DNA of 64,000 nucleotides from Sorghum bicolor (Eukaryota > Streptophyta > Magnoliopsida > Poales > Poaceae). The notes below the pieces were generated by a model. The model was not told the DNA's origin. It searched no databases and saw only the letters and a program-made list of their open reading frames with translations. The number at the start of each line of letters is the position of its first letter. The first letter of the stretch is position 1. Below, in pieces: positions 46,691 through 59,898 of the stretch. The position numbers and the translations under genes are program-made. The stretch is from assembly GCF_000003195.3 (NCBI RefSeq), contig NC_012876.2:5457306-5521305 (forward strand), read 5' to 3'.

Positions 46691-48104
46691 CTATATAAGT
46701 TCGAATTCAGTCCAGCATGATAATTCTATGAAAGTAAATTGCAAGAATGTAAATGCTAAAAGGAAAGGAAAGGAAAGGAACACGTATAATGATGTATCCC
46801 GAGGTACCAGAGAGTCCGCACACCCGTGCAAGGGTGTAGGTCCCCTTTAATCTGTGCAAGGACCAAGTGCTCTCTCATGGTTTATCCTACTCCAACTATG
46901 AAACAAGAGGTCATCAATGTCGTTTAGAACAATAACTTAGGCCTCTCACAAGCTCCACGGAGAGATCACCAAGCTCCTTCTCATCACTAAGTCGTCTAGG
47001 TGATGCCGAGCACCAAGAGTAATAAGCACGACCTCTCACATGACCTAACCAAGCCTAATGAGAAGAGTGCACACTTGCCACTCCCTAAGCACTAATGGAG
47101 TCCTTAATATTTTATTATGAAATCCGAATCACTTAACTATCCCAAAGCTCTCTCTTAGATGCCAATGGTTATATAGCTAGAACTTCAAAATACTAAGAGA
47201 ATCATACTACATGAAGTGGAGAGGTATGTAGGGCTCACCCCAAAAACTAGCTATTGCAATTCTACTCAACCAAAATGAACTCATAAAAAATCTTAGGTGG
47301 TTCCTTGGAACAAGTACCTAAGAATTTTGGTGTCTCTGTAATGGCTAGTTTCCAACCAGCCCTTACTATTCTGCCCAAAACTTTGGTGATTTTTTGGAGG
47401 CACCATTAGAAAAATGTGGTGCCTCAAATAACCTTATGTAGAAACATTTTAGGTGACCACAAAACTTTTCTAGTAGCCCACCAGATAATCCAGTGGGTCT
47501 AAGTGTCTCCTACACAACTATGATTGAACACTATGTATAATGAGACTAAGCACGTATGGTCTTTCTCCGGTCACCATTGGAGGATAGACTTCAAATCACA
47601 GTAGCCTGGTTGCCACTTATAACATGTGGCCCTAAACTCCGGTGCTGCTCTAGTGCAAGCATCGAAGTAGTCCAGTGGCCATAAAATGGCTCCATCTTCA
47701 TCCAATTCAATCACCTTTAAAGATGTTTCAACTTTCAAATTATCTTAGGGCTTCCATTGAGCTACCTAGTGCTAATTTTGACAATTGCGCACCACACCTA
47801 CTCACTAGACTCACCTAGGTCAAGCTACTAGTTCATGCCCCTCTTTATAGTATGACCAAAAGATAAAACAAAGCCTAAACTATTCTAAGTACCTCCCAAC
47901 ACCAAATGGACCTTAGAACTAGTATGTTCTTAGCCTTGTCGCTCTTTGAAAATCAACATGATATTCATCAAAAGGGGCAAAAAAACCATAATGGCCCAAT
48001 CACCCTACTAAGTATTGCCACCGCAAAACACACGCTAGGCACAATGCTTGTGTTGTCGTTAATTACCAAAACTAAATTAGGGGGCCCAGATGCTTTCAAC
48101 CCAG
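46691..48104 (-). mobile_element. LTR-like remnant, inverted
   Basis: Read on the minus strand it starts near 48098 with TTGAAAGCATCTGGGCC followed by TTTTGGTAATTAACGACAAC. This parallels the start of the inner solo LTR at 36605 (GCATTCGCCC ... TTTTGATAATTAATGACAAC). It extends toward about 46700 without coding sequence. No 5-bp duplication could be assigned, so the limits are approximate. Confidence 0.4.
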
Positions 48105-48109
48105 ATGTC

Positions 48110-49284
48110 ATGTTTTTATGGTTTAATAATTAATTTTGAATAGGGATTTGTTTTGGTTGAACTATATCTAGATGATATGCATGAAGATATATAGAAGTTT
48201 AAAATAATTGTTGGCAGCTATTTCCTTACAATTTGTTGTTTTTATTATGAAATTCTTAATGTTTTGTTAGTTGAATTAATAGCTTGATTAGGAACTAATG
48301 GTACGTAGATGATTATAAAGAGGGTAGGTTTTACTATTTATTTGGACATTGATGGTTCAAGGTTAGTTGAACAATTTTATTTAGACTTGAAACTTAGTAG
48401 AGATTGTGTCATGTTTTCTACCGCTGACTAGTAAATTTGCATTCACGCATTTTTTTAGATGGCTTAGCACTCGCATCTCAAGATCTATACTAGTTTGGGC
48501 AAGAGCCCTATATCCATGGTGTCAATTGTGTGCCTAAGCCCAAGCGTTCAAGTTTGTAGTAGAGGTTATAAATGGGTGATAGTGTTGAGAGTAGTAAAGA
48601 GGTGTCTAAGACAACAAGCCGAGGAAGACTTAGGTAGCCTAGACTGCTAGGTTTGAAGAAGAAGAAGAAGAAGAAGAAGAAGAAGAAGAAGAAGAAGAAG
48701 AAGAAGAAGAAGAAGAAGAAGAAGAAGAAGAAGAAGAAGAAGAAGAAGAAGAAGAAAGGGGGCTCCTACTACCCCTTATGTAGCTGAAGGCTAGGGTTAC
48801 AAGAGAGAGAGAGAGAGGGCATCCTGTATGTCAGCTGGTCTTCAGGACGGCCCCTTGGGCGCGTGTCTTTGTATCTAATCCTTGCCATTGTTGCCTTTTG
48901 CCATTTATGTGAAGAGCATCATGGGAGTAGCTATATGGATGGTTGTGCCCAAAGTAGTCGGTGAGGCCCTTCTTGTCTTCCTACTCTACATTGGACCTTC
49001 CAAAGGCAGGGCATGCCACGCCCTATGCAGTTGTGCCCCAATACATCCGTATTACAAAGGGCATGGGCACTTGTATTGCGAGGACCACACTATAATTATG
49101 GCTTGTAGGAGAAGAAATCATAGTCCACTTGATCCCAAGGTAAGCCCCTCGTAGGACCTCTACATAGGTGTACTTGGAACCAAGCGAGCCCGCCTACCCC
49201 CTCCCCGCCTAGTGATGCCAAGGTCAGAGGTCAAGACATCACCTCCATAACTTGGTTGATCATCGTCTACTCAGGCTAGCGGTG
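48110..49284. other. Intergenic DNA around the GAA microsatellite
   Basis: Apart from the microsatellite nothing is recognised. The 90-codon frame at 48882-49154 has no known domain. Confidence 0.4.
48655..48756 (+). repeat. Perfect (GAA)34 microsatellite
   Basis: 102 bases of uninterrupted GAA, purine-only on the plus strand, followed by AGGGGG and a short GA repeat at 48806-48819. Confidence 0.98.
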
Positions 49285-49289
49285 GGCCC

Positions 49290-50942
49290 TGTTGGGTATT
49301 CTTAACATCATTACCAAAAGTAGACTTAGTTTTCTAATTCTGGTAACGGTGCCAAAAATGCCAAACCTATCCCTTATATCACTTAAGCCAAGTTGTCATC
49401 CCCAGCATGACATAAGAGACACGGTATTGAAATATGCAATTGCTCATCTAAATAAATAATAAATGGGATCTGCAAGCGCACAGATTAATACCGATGTAGC
49501 ATTTTAACCGGAAAGTATTCCAGGTATCGTTATTTATATTTTTACCACTTGGAAGGGATTAGTAACCATCAATGTTGATTATGGAATGGAATATAAGATT
49601 GAGTATCTATCATTGCATGTATAATTGAGAACATTTATCTAATTCTTTCATACAGGGGTAAGTGTCACATAAAGGATATATAAAGTAATAAATGGTGACA
49701 AAGATAATTAATCTGATCAGCATAACTTAGCCACATATAAATATGATAAGCACCTCAATTAGATATTCTAGCAAGTCATTAGCATGGTATTAGGACGAAC
49801 TACAAGAATATTTCCTAAGTTATTCTTAACTATACAGTCTAGCATATCATAGTTAGTGTAATTATACTTAGCAATCATTGTGAGACAAGATTACGCCCAT
49901 GCATAGTGATATTATCAAGGTAAATGAGAAACATAGCAATCACTCCCCTGTAATAATGTTGCTCTGTCAGCCCTATACACGAGAGGGGGACTATATAAGA
50001 ATCAATGAAGCTGTCACTATCACGAACTACCCCGCGATCTGGCATATAGGGTACAATCGCAGATAAATACGGTATAAGCACCACGCCTACACAATATCTA
50101 TCATTTACCCATGGATCCGATGGATAAACGCTATACGATCCTAAACATGTATATAATTCTAATCTAACTAAGCCAAGTATATAACTATGATAAACTAAGA
50201 ACAATATAATTGCGAATATAAACAAGTAGAGCAAAGTCATAATCAATATATTGAAATAGAACAAAGTCATATTCATAATATCGAAGAACAAAGATGAACA
50301 ATTAAAGAACAATAGAGAATTACCAAGAATCCTCTTGACAGATCCGGAAACCAACCGAAGATTGACTCCTTCTAGTTCTAATCCTATGTAGCTATGCTAA
50401 TCTAGATATCTAATTGATGTGGTGGCTCTAGGCTTGATCAGAGGCTTCTTCTCCCTTGATGAATAATGAATTAGGGTTGAGAGCTCCTCTCCTCTAGGGG
50501 CCAGGGGGTCTGGTTCTATAGTCCCTCCAAGTGAATATGGGCCGTCGGATCAAACCGACATTGATTGAACGGTTATCCTTGATCCTTTAGGTCGGTGGAG
50601 CGTAATCCCGAAAGAGAGTCCTCATTGGACTCCAGAGAGGGGCGGGCGCCCTGGTCCCTAGGGCGGGCGCCCTGGGCCAGGCCCCGTTCTGCCTCCGCTT
50701 CGTTCCCGTGGCTTCTGGAGTCTTCTAGATGTAAGATAATTGCGTGGTACGTTAATATCTCTATGTAATCCCGACATGTGGGCCTTTCTTCTGTATTTCC
50801 TGATAACCCCCTGCAGAAATAGACAAACACCAAAACTCGTGGAATTCTGTCGGATAAAACCCTAAGTCTGGATGTTGATTTCATTTGGATCCTTTTCTTT
50901 GTTTATTTGATAATTAAATTTGATACTTAAGGACCGTCAACA
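49290..50942. mobile_element. Solo-LTR-like element, 1.65 kb
   Basis: Starts TGTTGGGTATTC and ends AAGGACCGTCAACA (terminal TGTTG/CAACA), with GGCCC duplicated at 49285-49289 and 50943-50947. It contains two close copies of GGGCGGGCGCCCTGG near 50640-50680. A TGGTAACGGTGCCA motif near the left end resembles the complement of a gypsy primer-binding phrase. No gag-pol. The 159-codon minus-strand frame inside has no known domain and is probably chance. Confidence 0.8.
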
Positions 50943-50947
50943 GGCCC

Positions 50948-52319
50948 TAACCCTGAGTTTACAGCCACAGATCCCTTGTGTTTAGGGCCACATGCATCCA
51001 TCCTACTTGGATTAGCCCCCCTGAGTCGGCAAATCTGACTGAGTGCCATCCGACAAGGGGCTTAGTGGTGGCTATGCCATGCTTCCTAGTTGGTGAGAGT
51101 ACTCAATGTATAGGTACTCATCAAATTGAACCTATAATATCCAATTGTTTACCCACAATTTCATGATATTAACTGATGATATACTAGTTCTTCCCTCTGT
51201 GGGAACTAAGTTTTTTGATGTAGATATATATTTAGACATTCATTAGCAAACATATGTTGCAACTGGAAGTGCAACTTGTTGAATGGTTACCTAGTTGACT
51301 TTGGGGTTTAGAAATTTATTTTGCAATCATGTCACATGTTTCCATTTGTTCATGAATCAAACTCCATATTGTGTCTAGACATGTGCTGCTCTAACTCTAT
51401 AGGTACAACTGTACAAGAGGTTTAGAAAATTATCAATGATCATGTCATGTGTTCAAATTTATTTTGGGATCAGACTTAGGGCTATGCCTAAACACTCAAC
51501 TTGTATGGGCATGGAGAGTGGCAGCCATGAATTCGAACGTGTTTTAGGCATCCTTTACATGCCTATTGCATAGAATCCTACTCTCTTTGGAGAAGTCTAT
51601 GCCGCTATTATTAGCAGTTAGAAAATATTGGCCAATTGCCAACACATAATGAAATTAATACATTTACTACTTCTACTTTATCTAAAAAAATATACCACTA
51701 TTTTAAACCCACCATTTCTCTTGACCCTAGTTTTGAGTTTATCATTCTTCATTGGTCGATATATAGCAACGAATTATGAGGTAATAAGGACCTAGGATAG
51801 CTCATAATCGCCGCTCGTCCTAATAGATCCCTCCAGAAAAAGTGGGGTTTCGAGTTTTGGTAAACCTTGCCACCATGTCTTACATATCACAATTCAATGG
51901 CTAGGTATAGGGCTCACCACTAGGGCACATGGTGGAATCAGTGAAGCTTGTGAATTCATGATCCAATTAAAGAAGTGTTAATTAAACATTTACACACCTA
52001 CACCACGCACTGTCTTGAGAACTTCACCAAGTGAGTCCTACGGAAGGCTGCCTCCCCATTCATGAGCTGCCCCAAGCTGCCATCTCCTGCAAAGACGGTG
52101 CTCCCACCGCGGAGCAAGCGTCTAGTGACCCAGAGAGACTCTTTTGACTATCTGCTTCTAAGCAAGATGAGATTCTAATCATGCAGTGGTTGGGTTTGGC
52201 CATAGGTCTATCCATGCTAGTGTGTCAAAAAGGAAGGCCTATGAGAAGCTCTATGAGGCTGGTCGAACTCTTCTAACATCATAGCACTAGGAGATCTGAT
52301 GTTTCCATACACATAGACA
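50948..52319. other. Intergenic DNA, no recognised feature
   Basis: No gene or repeat border was identified. Confidence 0.4.
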
Positions 52320-52327
52320 CACCCAAG

Positions 52328-52956
52328 TAAAGATGTCAATGGGGGCCCACGACCCGCGACCTGATGGGTATTTACTCTATTAGGGTACCAATATGGAGTG
52401 AAACCAGTACCCATGGGTACACAAACGGAGCAAACTCTTCACCCATTGGGTACGCGGGTATGGGGACGTTCTAGTAGTCCGCATACCCATTTACCCATGG
52501 GTAAAAAATATCCAGCCCAAAACTAAAGAAGCCCACCAGCCACCAGTCCACCGGCAGCCCAGACACTGAAACCCTATGTAGTGCTAGCAAAGTACTACTC
52601 TCTACTACGTGATTTGTATGGACAATGAACTATTATGATGTTCTGACTAGTGGTTGCAGCAGAAATTATTATGTTGCTATTTGCTAAGTATATGGTGAGG
52701 TGGCTATGTGACGATGCTTGTGAATGGCTATGTGACGATGCTTGTGAATTGCTACTACGTGACTGGTGCTTGTGAATTGCTGATGTTTGGCGGGTATGGG
52801 TGACCCGCCGGGTCTAATTTACCCACCTGGGTATGGGTCTGGGGAAATTTCCTCACCCATCAGTGTATATGGGGATACCCGTGGTGTCATATTATTGTCA
52901 CGGGGATGGGTCTGGGGAGTTCATACCCAATGGGGATTTACCCATTGCCAACACTA
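52328..52956. mobile_element. Non-autonomous hAT element (629 bp)
   Basis: Ends TAAAGATGTCAATGGG and CCCATTGCCAACACTA are imperfect inverted repeats, with a perfect 8-bp duplication CACCCAAG at 52320-52327 and 52957-52964. Both flanks carry many GGGTATGGG / TACCCATGGGTA repeats. The ends resemble those of the autonomous hAT at 15159. Confidence 0.9.
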
Positions 52957-53319
52957 CACCCAAGTGGCGATCTTAGGCTCTGCGGCCTCGCCCCGCCACG
53001 CAGCGAGGACTTTCTATCGGACGGTGGTTGGGCGCCGGCGGGGTGACGGGGACCACCAGATCTCCCTGTCACCAGTCGGATCTCGTGGCATCTCGTGTAG
53101 TCTTGCCAACCACGCAGCGACCAGATCGGCACTAGGCGCCAGTGCAGATCCCAAAGGCGTTCGTCTAGTGCCGTAGTCCGATGGCAACGTATCGCATCTT
53201 GAGAACACGTATTGTCTCCTTTTGTGCGGCACACGTGATTTCAGCTCGGTTTGAATCTGTTTCTTCACTGTTTCACTTTGTTTTTGCGCACATTTTGCTT
53301 CTTGTGGTGTTTCCAGGCA

Positions 53320-55948
53320 ATGGAGGATGCCCCCTGTGTCGATAGCGCCATTGATTCGGAAGGCGTTGCGAAGAAGATTGGCAAAGGATTCTCGTGGTCT
53401 TGATATTGACTACGGGAAGTGCATGATGGCCTACTCAAATCAAGAGACTTTGTCGGGCCTTCTACCCATCTATGTGAAGGATCCAACAAATTTTGGGACT
53501 CTAAATCCGAGTCGAAGTGTGAACATCAGGGGGGCGGGGGCTTTTCGCGATGCGTCGTCCAGCCGGCTCTTCGAAAACCTACATCGACTACCTCGACAGC
53601 AATCGCATCCTCGAAGGCGACTGTGGCGACGACAGCTTCTCCTTCATCCCCAAGGAGAACCCTGGCGCCATGGAAGCGGCTCTGGAAGGGAACGCTACCC
53701 CCGCGCCGCATTATGCTGGTAGCAACCCTCGGCGATTTCCTCTTGCCAGCCCTGGAATCCATGAGAAACAGCCGCGATAGTGGCTGTGATCCCCTTGGTG
53801 AGGGGTTTCAAACTCGGTGTCCATGGCCGATCAGTGATCCGCCTGAGAACAACCATGTGATCAACCCGACACTTTTCCACCCCTGGCCCATAACTTAGTG
53901 GGACCGGACCAACACCAATCTATTAGAAGACTTAATCGCCGTCTGATCAACCCGACACTTTTCCACGCCGCTGTTTCCACGCCGAGCCCCTCCTACCACG
54001 ACGTGCTGATGGCTGGAGGTGGGAGATTCTAGGGCTGTGCCCCTAGACGTGGAGCACCAGATAGCCAATGCGGTCGGGGTTGGGGCCCTGCTGACACCCT
54101 TTCCCAGGGCGACGGTGGCCTGAACCGTGCTCGCGGGAGTCATGGGGGCCCATCCTCGGGTGGTGCTACCGGTCTCGGAGATCCTGCATCTACCAAGCCG
54201 ATCGAGATAGATGCTGCTCATGGTCGGGATCGTGGTGCTCCCAAAACCGCAACCGATGATGGTGTAGAGGGACTCAACAGCGCTGCTGCCGATCGCGGTG
54301 TCCCTAGCGCACATGGCGAGGGGGTAGACCAGCGCCCCTAGGGACATGGTCGCAGCCGCACCTTCATGGTGGAGGCCCCTGTGAATTTCATGGCTAACAA
54401 ACAAGGCAAGCAAAAGAGGAAAAGGAAGGAGCAATCTGTAAAGCTGGAGTGTTCTATCTGTATCAAGGAATACTACACAAACCAGTGTCCGCTACATCGT
54501 GGCCCAAAACCTACGATAGCTTATTGTGGTGCTGCAGATGATGGGTCAGGCTTTTTTCAAATTTAGGCTGCAAGAAACAATCAAATTGTTAATCTAGCTC
54601 AATCGTGAGTTGCAACTCTCATCACAGTGGAGGTGGGTGAAGTTTTGACTCAGTTGCTACAGGCCGAGCTGGCTAGGATTATACCTAGGGATGAAAATGG
54701 TACGAATATTTGTTGATTGTATTCGAGATCGAATTCATTTAGAGGGATTCAGATCTGTCCGTATCCGAGTCCGAAAGTTCAATATCTGATACCGTATTCG
54801 TATCTGAATACTTAAATTGTATATTTATAGTGTCGACATCCAATCGTATCTTATCCGACATGGTTGACATTATCTGTATTCGAATGTGAATCTGACCAGA
54901 AATATGAAAACAAATATGATATCAATGATATTCGTTCGTATCCGATCTGTTTTCATCCCTAATCATACCTGTTCGTTGGGATTGGGAGGTGCAAGAGCAA
55001 GGTACTAAATCTTTTGTTGTACCATTTCCAAGTAAGGAAGAGCTAGATTGTATGATTGTGATTCGCATGATTACTATGAAAAATAAAGAGGGCACTATTA
55101 TCTTTGAATAATTTGTGGATGATGTTCAGCCTATAAAGGTGTTAGACCAAGTTTGGGTGATAGTCACTAAGGTGCCCCGGGTGCTGCGTTCTTTTCTTCC
55201 GCTGTGGACAGTTGGGTCCATTATTGGAGCCACACAAAAGGTTGACATGATTCACTTGCGGGCAACTCGTCAGGATCATATACTTGTGGTGGTGTTGAAT
55301 GCTAAGCAAATTCCTAAGAAGGCCGATGTGTGTGTTGGCTGCAGTATATATCGCCTTTTTTTCAAACCTGATGAAGTTATACAGAATGTTGCTTTCGATC
55401 CAAACGAAGATGATTTGCTAGGTGATGGGGATAAGGATAATGATCTACATGAGGAAGACTGTGAGATGCAAGATGCATAGGAGTCTAATCCAAACCCTCC
55501 AAATAATAATAACACTTCTGGCACGTCTCAGTCACCTCCTCACATTATTCCCCATCAGAAACTAGCATCCTTTGTTGAGACGGGACTGGACATGGCATGC
55601 GAACAGCTGTTCAACAAGATCAGTTTCAAAGTCATGCTTGAATAGGATGACGGGGCTACTAGGAAAAATTATTCTCCTCTGACAGAAGAAGAGCTGGCAG
55701 CATATAAAGATCCTAATAAAATGCAGCCCTCTTCTGACTTTGCCCCGCCGTTATCGGTGATTTCCACTGCTGTTTTGCCAGACACGTTGGGCTACGAGGA
55801 GGACGTCCTCGCGGTTGGGCAGTTCGGCACGGGGGGCTCTACATCGCCTATCGCCCCCCAAGTGCTGGACTGCGGCCTGTCGGGACAAGGTGACGATGGG
55901 ATCACCTTATCCCCGACCGTTCTACCGCAATCAGGAGCACCAGTCTAG
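53320..55948 (+). pseudogene. LINE ORF1 relic
   Basis: Starts MEDAPCVDSAIDSEGVAKK and soon shifts frame. Later pieces in order are a basic stretch with a cysteine-rich zinc-knuckle-like motif (CSICIKEYYTNQCPLHRG) near 54450-54510, the hAT MITE, and then WDWEVQEQGTKSFVVPFPS. After that come IRMITMKNKEG and WVIVTKVPRVLRSF (DUF4283-like region of grass LINE ORF1), followed by an acidic tail. Several in-frame stops. ORF1 proteins bind element RNA. Confidence 0.75.
54686..54961. mobile_element. hAT MITE inside LINE ORF1 (276 bp)
   Basis: Ends TAGGGATGAAAATGG and CTGTTTTCATCCCTA with near-identical 8-bp duplications ATTATACC (54678-54685) and ATCATACC (54962-54969). The interior is built of GTATTCG/CGAATAC-like repeats. 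Removing it reconnects the LINE reading frame, so it came after the LINE. Confidence 0.9.
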
Positions 55949-56742
55949 GACACGGGCGACATTGGAGGGGGAACGCCGCCCAGAACCTTCGCCCAACTGC
56001 ACCAGGCCTTCTCTCAGCATGAATCTGTCGGGATGGAGGAACTCTCCACGCTTCACGTGGGGAAGGAGGGGGCTGGAGTTGATGTGTCCACGTTGCTGCT
56101 AGCCATGCCACGACACGACGCTACGCTCACCCCTGCGTTTTTAACAGTTGCATCAGCCGCAACAACCAGAGCTGAGGAGAGCTCGGTGACCCATCCGGTG
56201 CTGCTGAGGTCATTGCACCGACTGCTGCTAGGACCATTCCTGCAGTCGATGCAAAGGAGGTGGCCACTAAGGTGCTACGTTGTAGCAATGGATCTGCGGC
56301 GATGGCGGATGAACATACCTTGTACAAAGCCGAACGTCTGAAGGCGAAAAAGAACCTGAAATCCTTAGGTACTTCTTTTCAAGTTTCTCAGATAAGCAAA
56401 TTATTTCAAACCTTGGTAGGCTAGGCATCAACCTAGGTTCCTCGGCTGTTTTGGCCATTAAAAATCTAGAGGTTGATAGGTTGGATCTAAGTGCTAATCA
56501 AAGAAAGGTAGTTTAAAATCTAATGTCATAAACCTAGAAAGTGATGATGAGAGGGAAGACCGACTAGAAGCAATTCTCAGCCACGCCTGTGGAGATCTCA
56601 ATGAGAATTTGCTAGATGTGGAGAATGATCAAATCTTAGATCTCTCTCCGCTCCATCGTAAGAAAAAATATTATAATGCCAAAAATACTAACAAAGGCAA
56701 ACTTCCCAAAAAGCCAAAGACCCCTTCAAAAATTATCCTAAA

Positions 56743-59700
56743 ATGAAAGGGGTATTCTAGAATAGCAGAGGTCTTGGAGACTTGGCTAAACATAGATTCT
56801 TGGCTGAATTAGTTAAGGAGGAGCAAATTAATTTTATAACACTCTCTGAAACTGGAAGAGATTCCTTCCCGGATCATGTCCTCAAAAATCTATATGGTGG
56901 ACATGATTTCCTTTGGCATACCATGGCACCCCATGGTAGATCAGGGGGCATCCTTCTAGGAGTTGACCTGAATGTTTTTGATATTGGAGCTATTAGTGAG
57001 GGTGATTTTTATGTTAAATTTACCCTTAGATGCAAATCAAATGGCTTTAAGTTTGTACTATATTCTGTGTACGGACTAGCACAAATTGAAAATAAAAGTG
57101 CTTTCCTCTCAAAGCTAGCCAACACCTGCTCTAAAGAATCCCTTCTGTATATGATAGGAGGGGACTTCAACATAATGAGGACCCCAGAGGATAAGAGCTT
57201 AGGGATTTTCGACCCAAAATGGCCAATTTTTTTTAATGCTGTCATTGAGTATCTGGACCTAAGGGAGATTGTGATGTCTGGCCGCCAATTTACTTGGGCT
57301 GGGTTGGGCGATAATCCAACTTTTGAGAAGCTAGATAGAGTTCTTATCAGTACAGAATGGGAAGATCAGTTCCCATTGGCAACGGTTGAACCAAGAGACA
57401 GGAATATATCTTACCACACTCCCCTTGTGCTTAACATAGGATCGTCGACCCACTAGACCCAGAACCGTCCTTTCAAGTTTGAGAGGGGGTGGCTTATTAG
57501 GGATGTCTTCTATGATATGGTCGCAAATATCTGGTGATCTCAATCGACAGGGTCCACTCCTCTAGAATGTTGGCAGTCTAAGATCCGTAGACTCAGACAA
57601 CATCTAAGAGGCTGGGCCAGACATATAGCAGGAGTTTACAAAAAAGAGAAGAAGACTGATAGATCTTTTAGAGAATCTTGATAAGAAAGCTGAGAATGCC
57701 TTCTTATTTGATCAAGAAATTAACCTTAAACATTATTTCAAGGAGCATTTAGTTGGTCTCCTAAGAGAAGAGGAACTAAAATGCTATGAGAGAGCCAAAG
57801 TCAAAACCCTATTGGAGGGTGATGCTAACACCAGGTTCTTTCATCTAGTGGCTAATGGTAAATATCGTAAGCAACACATTTATAAACTTAAAGATGATCA
57901 AGGAGTAGTTGTTGGCGATAATGGCCTCAAAATCCATATTACTAGTTATTATAAAAACCTTTTTGGGCTACCAGAAAATTAAGAAATCACACTAATGGAA
58001 GATCAAAACCTAGATACTCCACAAGTTTCCCCAGAGAAAAATGATATCCTAATTAGTCCCTTCACTGAATCGGAGGTGAAGGAAGTTGTGTTCCAAATGG
58101 AGCACAATAAAGCTCCAGGTCCTGATGGATTCCGTGTGGAATTCTATCAATTTTTTTGGGGAGTGATCAAGGATGATCTTCTAGCTCTCTTTGATGGTCT
58201 ACATAGAGAGGCTCTAGATTTATACAATCTGAATTTTGGAATTATTATATTAATTCCGAAAATCCAAAATGCCACCAAAATTCAGCAATATCGACCAATT
58301 TGTGTTCTTAATGTTAGTTTTAAAATATTCACAAAAGTGGACACAAATAGGCTGAATAAGGTAGCTAAAACGGTGGTGAGTCCTATGCATACCGCCTTTA
58401 TGCCAGGCAGGAATATCATGGAAGGAGTCGTTATCCTACACGAAACCATCGATGAGTTGCATACCAAAAAAAGAGACGATATCATTTTTAAAATTGATTT
58501 TGAGAAGGCCTTGATAAGGTAAAGTGGTCTTTCATGCAGCAAACCTTACACAAGAAAGGATTCTCTCCCAAATGGTGTAGGTGGGTGGAAAGTATGGTCA
58601 TAGGGGGAAGTGTGGGGATTAGAGTCAATGACGATCCAATGTCGCCTATCTTATTTAACATCGTTGTGGATATGCTAGCTCTTCTGATTAACAGAGCAAA
58701 AAATGATGGTCAAATAACAGGCGTCCTCCCCCATCTTATTGATGATGGTCTGTCAATTTTACAATATGCAGATGACACCATTATCTTTATTGATAACGAC
58801 CCATAACAAGCAAATAATCTAAAACTTTTGCTCTGCGTTTCCGAACAATTATCTGGGCTTAAGATCAATTTCCATAAAAGTGAAATCTTTTGCTATGGTG
58901 CAGTTAAAGAGATGGAACCCTTTTATACTACTCTCTTTGGTTGTAATGCAGGAGGATATCCCTTTCGATATTTAGGAATCCCAATGCACCATAGATAACT
59001 ATTCAATTCAGAATGGAGAAAGGTTGAAGAACGCTTTCAACAAAAACTCTCTTGCTGGAAAGCAAAATAATTGTCTTATGGGGGAAGACTAGTGCTGCTT
59101 AATTCGGTTTTAAGCAGCTTGCCTATGTTTATGATGTCCTTCTTTGAAATTCCAAAAGGAGTCCTAAAAACCCTCTATCATTACAGGTCAAGGTTCTTTT
59201 GGCAGGGATCTTCGGACAACCATAAATATAGACTTGGTAGATGGAACATCTTATGTCGTCCTAAGGACCATGGGGTCTAGGTATCCTAGATTTAAAATTA
59301 CAAAATAAATGCTTATTTGGCCAAATGGCTGGTTAATTTACTCAACACAGATGGCTTATGGCAGTCTATGTTAAGGAATAAATACTTAGGATAAAAAACT
59401 CTTACTCAAGTGACAGCCAAACCAAATGATTCCCATTTTTGGAGAGGCCTCATGCATATTAAAGATGAAGAGTTGATTAAAGGTTCCTTCGATATCAAAG
59501 ATGGGACCCATATGAGGTTCTGGGATGATACATGGTAGGAGACAAGCCTCTAAAAGTTAACTACCCTTCCTTGTATAGTATAGTGCGTGACCCCCATGCA
59601 ACTGTGTCTAAAGTGATGGCCACAACCCCTCTTAACATCTCCTTTAGGAGGGCGCTGGTGGATAATAAACTTACAGATTTGCTCCATCTAGTTGCAAGGA

Positions 59701-59898
59701 TCTCACATGTTCAATTGGTGGAAGGGTTAGACTATTTAAATGGAATTTAATCAAATCTGGGTTATTTTATATCCGCTCAATGTATCTCCATCTCATTGAT
59801 ACACGACCACCTTTTGTTCATAGGAAGATCTGGAAGATAAAAATTCCTCTAAAAATTAAAATTTTCCTTTGGTTCCTTCAAAGAGGTGTCATCCTAAT
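56743..59898 (+). pseudogene. LINE ORF2 relic (endonuclease plus reverse transcriptase)
   Basis: Starts MKGVF with a TAG replacing the usual Trp before NSRGLGDL. Endonuclease motifs: SETGRDSF, GGDFNIMR, LDRVLIS, and a final ISYHTPL where family members usually have S-D-H. Reverse transcriptase motifs: NKAPGPDGF, YRPICVLNVSFKIFTK, FMPGRNI, IFKIDFEKA, then a frameshift, a short deletion before PMSPILFN, and an intact LQYADDT. C-terminal pieces (FRYLGIPMH, SYGGRLVLLNSVLSSLP) are split by stops, and the rest decays until the copia LTR. Non-functional. Confidence 0.9.

Larger units (their letters stand above)
52965..59898 (+). mobile_element. Degenerate L1-type LINE, interrupted and 3'-broken
   Basis: A GC-rich probable 5' UTR is followed by ORF1 (from ATG 53320) and ORF2 (from ATG 56743), both full of stops and frameshifts. 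It is interrupted by a hAT MITE at 54686-54961, and its 3' side is cut by a copia LTR starting at 59899. The exact 5' end is uncertain. Confidence 0.85.

Noticed and set aside
49875..50354. 159-codon minus-strand hydrophobic frame
   Set aside because: Lies wholly within the solo-LTR-like element, has AT-driven Phe/Leu/Tyr composition, and no recognised family.
53895..54434. 179-codon minus-strand frame
   Set aside because: Antisense of the decayed LINE ORF1 region; no domain.
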